A DNA stretch of 64,000 nt from Anoxybacteroides voinovskiense. GTDB taxonomy: Bacteria > Bacillota > Bacilli > Bacillales > Anoxybacillaceae. Both the position numbers and the translations under genes were made by a program. This document shows, piece by piece, positions 61,621-64,000 of this stretch. The DNA lies in the NCBI RefSeq assembly GCF_014196205.1, contig NZ_JACIDE010000002.1, positions 151,819 through 215,818 of the forward strand, in the 5' to 3' direction. The notes beneath the pieces were generated by a model. It had not been told where the DNA came from and made no database searches. It saw only the letters and a program-made list of their open reading frames with translations. How positions within the stretch are numbered: position 1 is the first letter of the stretch; each line of letters opens with the position of its first letter.

Positions 61621-61711
61621 TTATTGACGAATATATAATATAGTTGTATAATGAAAATCGTCGTTTAGGTCAGTATAAACGACGAAATAAAAGAAAAAAT
61701 AAATGATTATA

Positions 61712-61739
61712 TTGACAATCTGCGACTTTTCATTATAAT
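61712..61739 (+). promoter_or_regulatory. Near-consensus sigma-A promoter of the tRNA cluster
   Basis: TTGACA (61712-61717), 16-base spacer, TATAAT (61734-61739): both hexamers are perfect consensus, 22 bases before the first tRNA. Confidence 0.9.
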
Positions 61740-61760
61740 AATACTTGCTCACTGTTTTAT

Positions 61761-61835
61761 GCGGAAGTAGTTCAGTGGTAGAACACCACCTTGCCAAGGT
61801 GGGGGTCGCGGGTTCGAGTCCCGTCTTCCGCTCCA
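61761..61835 (+). tRNA. tRNA-Gly(GCC), copy 1
   Basis: Acceptor GCGGAAG/CTTCCGC, anticodon stem CCACC/GGTGG around TTGCCAA (anticodon GCC), T loop TTCGAGT. CCA is encoded. The body is identical to the copy at 62640. Confidence 0.97.
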
Positions 61836-61863
61836 GCATAGACCGTACATGATGACTCTGAAT

Positions 61864-61940
61864 CGGGAAGTAGCTCAGCTTGGTAGAGCACATGGTTCGG
61901 GTCCATGAGGTCGCAGGTTCAAATCCTGTCTTCCCGACCA
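61864..61940 (+). tRNA. tRNA-Pro(CGG)
   Basis: Acceptor CGGGAAG/CTTCCCG, anticodon loop TTCGGGT within CATGG/CCATG, giving anticodon CGG rather than the TGG usual in B. subtilis. CCA encoded. Confidence 0.92.
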
Positions 61941-61949
61941 GTTTATCTT

Positions 61950-62022
61950 GGGGCCTTAGCTCAGCTGGGAGAGCGCCTGCTTTGCACGCAGGAGGTCATC
62001 GGTTCGATCCCGATAGGCTCCA
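61950..62022 (+). tRNA. tRNA-Ala(TGC)
   Basis: Acceptor GGGGCCT/AGGCTCC contains the G3-U70 pair that specifies alanine. The anticodon loop TTTGCAC gives TGC. CCA is not encoded. Confidence 0.97.
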
Positions 62023-62028
62023 CTTCGC

Positions 62029-62121
62029 GGAGGAATACCCAAGCCTGGCTGAAGGGGTCGGTTTCGAAAACCGATAGGGGTGTAACAGCCCGCGGGGGTT
62101 CGAATCCCTCTTCCTCCGCCA
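62029..62121 (+). tRNA. tRNA-Ser(CGA)
   Basis: A class II tRNA with a long variable arm. Acceptor GGAGGAA/TTCCTCC, anticodon loop TTCGAAA in TCGGT/ACCGA, giving CGA. CCA encoded. Confidence 0.93.
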
Positions 62122-62226
62122 TACATATTTTCAATGGTTTTACATAACATAGATTAAGTTATATAGTTAAAAAGCATAGTGCGATGCACAAAATAAGCAA
62201 GTAATAAATAATACATATGATATAAC
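62122..62226 (+). other. AT-rich gap within the tRNA cluster
   Basis: About 105 AT-rich bases separate tRNA-Ser from tRNA-Phe. I see no gene and no clear terminator; a promoter-like TA-rich run near its end is not convincing. Other gaps in the cluster are mostly below 25 bases. Confidence 0.5.
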
Positions 62227-62299
62227 GGCTCGATAGCTCAGTCGGTAGAGCAAAGGACTGAAAATCCTTGTGTCGGCGGTTCGATTCCGTCTCGAGCCA
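62227..62299 (+). tRNA. tRNA-Phe(GAA)
   Basis: Acceptor GGCTCGA/TCGAGCC, anticodon loop CTGAAAA (GAA). CCA is not encoded. Confidence 0.97.
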
Positions 62300-62305
62300 T
62301 CTCTT

Positions 62306-62390
62306 GGAGGGGTAGCGAAGCGGCCAAACGCGGCGGACTGTAAATCCGCTCCCTGTGGGTTCGGCGGTTCGAATCCGTCCCCCTCCACCA
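62306..62390 (+). tRNA. tRNA-Tyr(GTA)
   Basis: A class II tRNA with a long variable arm. Acceptor GGAGGGG/CCCCTCC, anticodon GTA in CTGTAAA. CCA encoded. Confidence 0.97.
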
Positions 62391-62393
62391 TTT

Positions 62394-62464
62394 AGGGGCA
62401 TAGTTTAATGGTAGAACAGAGGTCTCCAAAACCTCCGGTGTGGGTTCGATTCCTACTGCCCCTG
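62394..62464 (+). tRNA. tRNA-Trp(CCA)
   Basis: Acceptor AGGGGCA/TGCCCCT with discriminator G; the anticodon loop CTCCAAA gives CCA. 3' CCA is not encoded. Confidence 0.96.
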
Positions 62465-62469
62465 TTTAT

Positions 62470-62546
62470 GGCGGCTATGGCGAAGTGGTTAACGCACCAG
62501 ATTGTGGCTCTGGCATTCGTGGGTTCGATTCCCACTAGTCGCCCCA
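62470..62546 (+). tRNA. tRNA-His(GTG)
   Basis: The extra 5' G (62470) pairs with C73 (62543), the histidine identity element. The anticodon loop TTGTGGC gives GTG. CCA encoded. Confidence 0.96.
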
Positions 62547-62561
62547 TTAGCTGCATATTAT

Positions 62562-62636
62562 TGGGGTATAGCCAAGCGGTAAGGCAACGGACTTTGACTC
62601 CGTGATGCGTTGGTTCGAATCCAGCTACCCCAGCCA
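62562..62636 (+). tRNA. tRNA-Gln(TTG)
   Basis: Acceptor TGGGGTA/TACCCCA, anticodon loop CTTTGAC (TTG). CCA encoded. Confidence 0.97.
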
Positions 62637-62639
62637 TAT

Positions 62640-62711
62640 GCGGAAGTAGTTCAGTGGTAGAACACCACCTTGCCAAGGTGGGGGTCGCGGGTTCGAGTCC
62701 CGTCTTCCGCT
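62640..62711 (+). tRNA. tRNA-Gly(GCC), copy 2
   Basis: Same body as the tRNA at 61761, base for base, but without an encoded CCA. A within-cluster duplication. Confidence 0.97.
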
Positions 62712-62716
62712 CTCTC

Positions 62717-62787
<71 letters not shown>

Positions 62788-62799
62788 TCGGCGTCCAAT

Positions 62800-62870
62800 G
62801 CGGGTGTAGTTTAATGGTAAAACTCCAGCTTCCCAAGCTGGCGTCGTGGGTTCGATTCCCATCACCCGCT
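62800..62870 (+). tRNA. tRNA-Gly(CCC)
   Basis: Acceptor GCGGGTG/CACCCGC, anticodon loop TTCCCAA within CCAGC/GCTGG, giving CCC instead of the TCC expected at this place in B. subtilis. CCA is not encoded. Confidence 0.9.
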
Positions 62871-62889
62871 TACTATTTAATAATGCCGT

Positions 62890-63037
62890 GTCCCAGTAGC
62901 GACGAGCAATGCATCAGAGAAATAACTACGAGTTGCCTCGACGCATCCATCCTCTTCGAATAAGCTAGTAGAGGAAGAGGCACAGCCGAGCAGAATCATA
63001 AATGATAATGCAGCACAGTGTTGATTTTTAGTATCGT
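62890..63037 (+). pseudogene. Truncated tRNA-Arg head joined to a structured insert (array unit 1)
   Basis: The first 11 bases of the tRNA-Arg gene (GTCCCAGTAGC, 62890-62900) are followed directly by an insert related to those in units 4 and 6 (ACGAGC..., CGACGCATCC). Main stem TGCCTC (62934-62939)/GAGGCA (62977-62982), inner stem CCTCT (62951-62955)/AGAGG (62970-62974). No T arm or 3' acceptor half follows, so it cannot be a tRNA. Function unknown. Confidence 0.6.
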
Positions 63038-63053
63038 GTCCCAGTAGCTCAGC
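63038..63053 (+). pseudogene. tRNA-Arg 5' fragment (array unit 2)
   Basis: Sixteen bases identical to the 5' end of the intact tRNA-Arg, broken inside the D loop, then leading into the 103-bp spacer repeat. Confidence 0.7.
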
Positions 63054-63064
63054 ACGTCTGAATA

Positions 63065-63167
63065 GGCTACGGTGGGAAGCATCAGCGCCCCACTCGAGCC
63101 ACTGCTTGAATCAGCGTACTGAGAGTGGGGCGGGATAGAATAAAAAAGGAAATGTATTTTTTATGTC
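63065..63167 (+). repeat. 103-bp spacer repeat, copy 1
   Basis: Lies between array units 2 and 3. It contains GCCCCACTC (63087-63095) pairing with GAGTGGGGC (63123-63131) and ends in an A/T-rich run just before GTGTCCCAG. Related copies are at 63289, about 63657 and 63792. Confidence 0.8.
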
Positions 63168-63169
63168 GT

Positions 63170-63243
63170 GTCCCAGTAGCTCAGCAGGATAGAGCAGCGG
63201 CCTTCTAAGCCGTCGGTCGGGAGTTCGAGTCTCTCCTGGGACG
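63170..63243 (+). tRNA. tRNA-Arg(TCT), intact copy (array unit 3)
   Basis: Acceptor GTCCCAG/CTGGGAC with discriminator G, D stem GCTC/GAGC, anticodon stem GCGGC/GCCGT around CTTCTAA (anticodon TCT), T stem GGGAG/CTCTC. CCA is not encoded. It is the only complete member of the array in this window. Confidence 0.95.
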
Positions 63244-63247
63244 TACC

Positions 63248-63270
63248 CAAGCCCGGAAAGGGCTTTTTTT
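63248..63270 (+). terminator. Rho-independent terminator after the intact tRNA-Arg
   Basis: AAGCCC (63249-63254) pairs with GGGCTT (63260-63265) around GGAAA, followed by a T-run to 63270. Confidence 0.88.
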
Positions 63271-63288
63271 CATGTTTAGAACAAGATG

Positions 63289-63391
63289 GGCTACGGAAGG
63301 AAGCATCAGCGCCCCACTCGAGCCACTACTTGAATTAGCGTACTGAGAGTGGGGTGGGATAGAATAAAAAAGGAAATGTATTTTTTATGTC
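63289..63391 (+). repeat. 103-bp spacer repeat, copy 2
   Basis: Same length and nearly the same sequence as copy 1 (differences include ACTACTTGAATTAGC for ACTGCTTGAATCAGC). It lies between units 3 and 4. Confidence 0.8.
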
Positions 63392-63393
63392 GT

Positions 63394-63596
63394 GTCCCAG
63401 TAGCTCAGTAGGATAGAGCAACGAGCGAAACATCGGTGAATCGGCTGCGAGTCGTCCCGACGCATCCGGCTTCGGTGAAAAAGCGAGAAGAGGAAGGGAC
63501 GGCGCAACGTACGAAGAGAAAAAAGAAATAGGAAACAAAGACCAAAAGAAGAAGCAAAACCGAGTCGAGTCGGGAGTTCGAATCTCTCCTGGGACG
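63394..63596 (+). ncRNA. tRNA-Arg-like chimera with the anticodon arm replaced by a 149-nt insert (array unit 4)
   Basis: Bases 63394-63420 match tRNA-Arg positions 1-27 of the intact gene (acceptor 5' strand and full D arm), with one change. Bases 63570-63596 match the last 27 bases (T arm, acceptor 3' strand, discriminator), with one change. The 20 bases of anticodon arm and variable loop are replaced by 149 bases (63421-63569). The insert has stem CGTCCC (63453-63458)/GGGACG (63496-63501) and an A-rich 3' part with TCGGT (63433-63437)/ACCGA (63559-63563) as a possible closing helix. A terminator follows. It may be a pseudogene or an expressed tRNA-like RNA; it cannot read codons. Confidence 0.6.
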
Positions 63597-63605
63597 TAAA
63601 AAAAG

Positions 63606-63630
63606 TTTGGCCCGAAAAGGGCCTTTTTTT
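63606..63630 (+). terminator. Rho-independent terminator after the chimeric tRNA
   Basis: GGCCC (63609-63613) pairs with GGGCC (63619-63623) around GAAAA, followed by TTTTTTT. The same position but a different sequence from the terminator of the intact copy. Confidence 0.88.
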
Positions 63631-63656
63631 CATGTATTGAACAGCCTGACGCAAAA

Positions 63657-63762
63657 TGGACAGGGCAATGGAGGAAGTGATAGCGTCCCACTCAAGCCAC
63701 TACTTGAATTAGCGTTGAGAGTGGGGTGGGATAGAATAAAAAGGAAATGTATTTTTTATGCC
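63657..63762 (+). repeat. Spacer repeat, degenerate copy 3
   Basis: Keeps CCCACTC...GAGTGGG pairing and the terminal A/T-rich run but has several substitutions and a short deletion (AGCGTTGAGAG for AGCGTACTGAGAG). Confidence 0.7.
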
Positions 63763-63764
63763 GT

Positions 63765-63780
63765 GTCCCAGTAGCTCAGC
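63765..63780 (+). pseudogene. tRNA-Arg 5' fragment (array unit 5)
   Basis: The same 16-base fragment and the same junction (followed by ACGTCTGAATAGGCTACGG) as unit 2, so units 2 and 5 share one rearrangement. Confidence 0.7.
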
Positions 63781-63791
63781 ACGTCTGAATA

Positions 63792-63895
63792 GGCTACGGA
63801 AGGAAGCATCCGCGCCCCCACTCGAGCCACTACTTGAATTAGCGTACTGAGAGTGGGGTGGGATAGAATAAAAAAGGAAATGTATTTTTTATGTC
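63792..63895 (+). repeat. Spacer repeat, copy 4
   Basis: 104 bases, with one extra C in the GCCCCC run compared with copies 1 and 2. It leads into unit 6. Confidence 0.8.
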
Positions 63896-63897
63896 GT

Positions 63898-64000
63898 GTC
63901 CCAGTAGCTCAGTAGGATAGAGCAACGAGCGAAACGTCCATGAATCCGCTGCGAGTAGCCTCGACGCACCCATCTTCTTCGAATAAGCTAGCAGAGGAAG
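63898..64000 (+). ncRNA. tRNA-Arg-like chimera, cut by the window end (array unit 6)
   Basis: Bases 63898-63924 repeat the unit 4 head (acceptor 5' strand and D arm), then an insert of the same family (ACGAGCGAAAC..., CTGCGAGTAGCCTCGACGCA). Inner stem CTTCT (63974-63978)/AGAGG (63993-63997). The 3' half is beyond the window. Confidence 0.5.

Noticed and set aside
63123..63167. T-box leader before tRNA-Arg-like units (GAGTGGGGTGGGAT resembles AGGGTGG)
   Set aside because: The full T-box antiterminator motif is missing and the downstream gene is a tRNA, not an amino-acid gene.
63394..63596. Group I intron in tRNA-Arg
   Set aside because: The insert is only 149 bases, shorter than known group I introns, and removing it would not restore an anticodon stem-loop.
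63335..63691. Minus-strand ORFs of 118 and 89 codons across the tRNA-Arg chimera
   Set aside because: They are antisense translations of tRNA and repeat sequence (typical RTPD-like peptides), with no ribosome site or family match.
62871..64000. CRISPR array
   Set aside because: Repeat units are of very unequal length (132-371 bases), are tRNA-derived, and no uniform short repeats or cas genes are visible.

Overview
The window is a chromosomal segment of a thermophilic Bacillaceae, most like the Anoxybacillus / (Para)geobacillus group. This rests on gene order, which is close to the Bacillus subtilis fla/che to spoIIIE region, on protein sequences recalled from Bacillus, and on moderate G+C. 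I could not search a database, so the genus is an inference. Nearly all genes are on the plus strand; one small gene at about 58 kb is on the minus strand.

Layout. (1) 1-15388: 3' part of the large flagellar/chemotaxis operon: fliY (cut by the window edge), cheY, fliZ, fliPQR, flhB, flhA, flhF, flhG, cheB, cheA, cheW, cheC, cheD, a small membrane protein, sigD, a small unknown and a SwrB-like protein. It encodes the switch, the export gate, the sensory system and the sigma factor for late flagellar genes. (2) 15389-24498: rpsB, tsf, pyrH, frr, then uppS, cdsA, dxr, rasP, proS: translation, UMP supply, undecaprenyl-PP, CDP-diacylglycerol and isoprenoid synthesis, and intramembrane proteolysis. 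(3) 24562-41331: polC, then rimP-nusA-ylxR-ylxQ-infB-ylxP-rbfA-truB-ribF, rpsO, pnp, ylxY, mlpA, ymxH: replication, ribosome maturation, RNA decay. (4) 41446-51679: dpaAB, asd, dapG, dapA, rnjB, tepA, ylzJ, spoIIIE: dipicolinate, lysine and spore functions. (5) 51875-57448: GntR regulator and a BMP-family nucleoside ABC transporter. (6) 57449-61581: an intergenic palindromic element, a small unknown gene, and a PepSY protein / heme-b-like membrane protein / two-component system cluster resembling ykoGHI.

(7) 61712-64000: a tRNA cluster behind a near-consensus promoter (Gly, Pro, Ala, Ser, Phe, Tyr, Trp, His, Gln, Gly, Cys, Gly, Arg). It runs into a tandem array of tRNA-Arg-headed units. One unit (63394-63596) keeps the acceptor, D and T arms and its terminator, but a 149-nt structured insert replaces the anticodon arm. 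Related inserts in two other units have the same spacing, and their main stem shows compensatory base changes. This array is the most unusual thing in the window and continues past its end.

Other non-coding structures of note are a 240-bp nested inverted-repeat/cloverleaf element (57559-57798), a GC-rich multi-stem element before rnjB (46321-46446), a leader hairpin before rpsB, a probable S15 leader, and twin 16-bp hairpins between the BMP lipoprotein gene and its ATPase gene. Many start codons were moved downstream of the longest reading frame on the basis of ribosome binding sites and family length.
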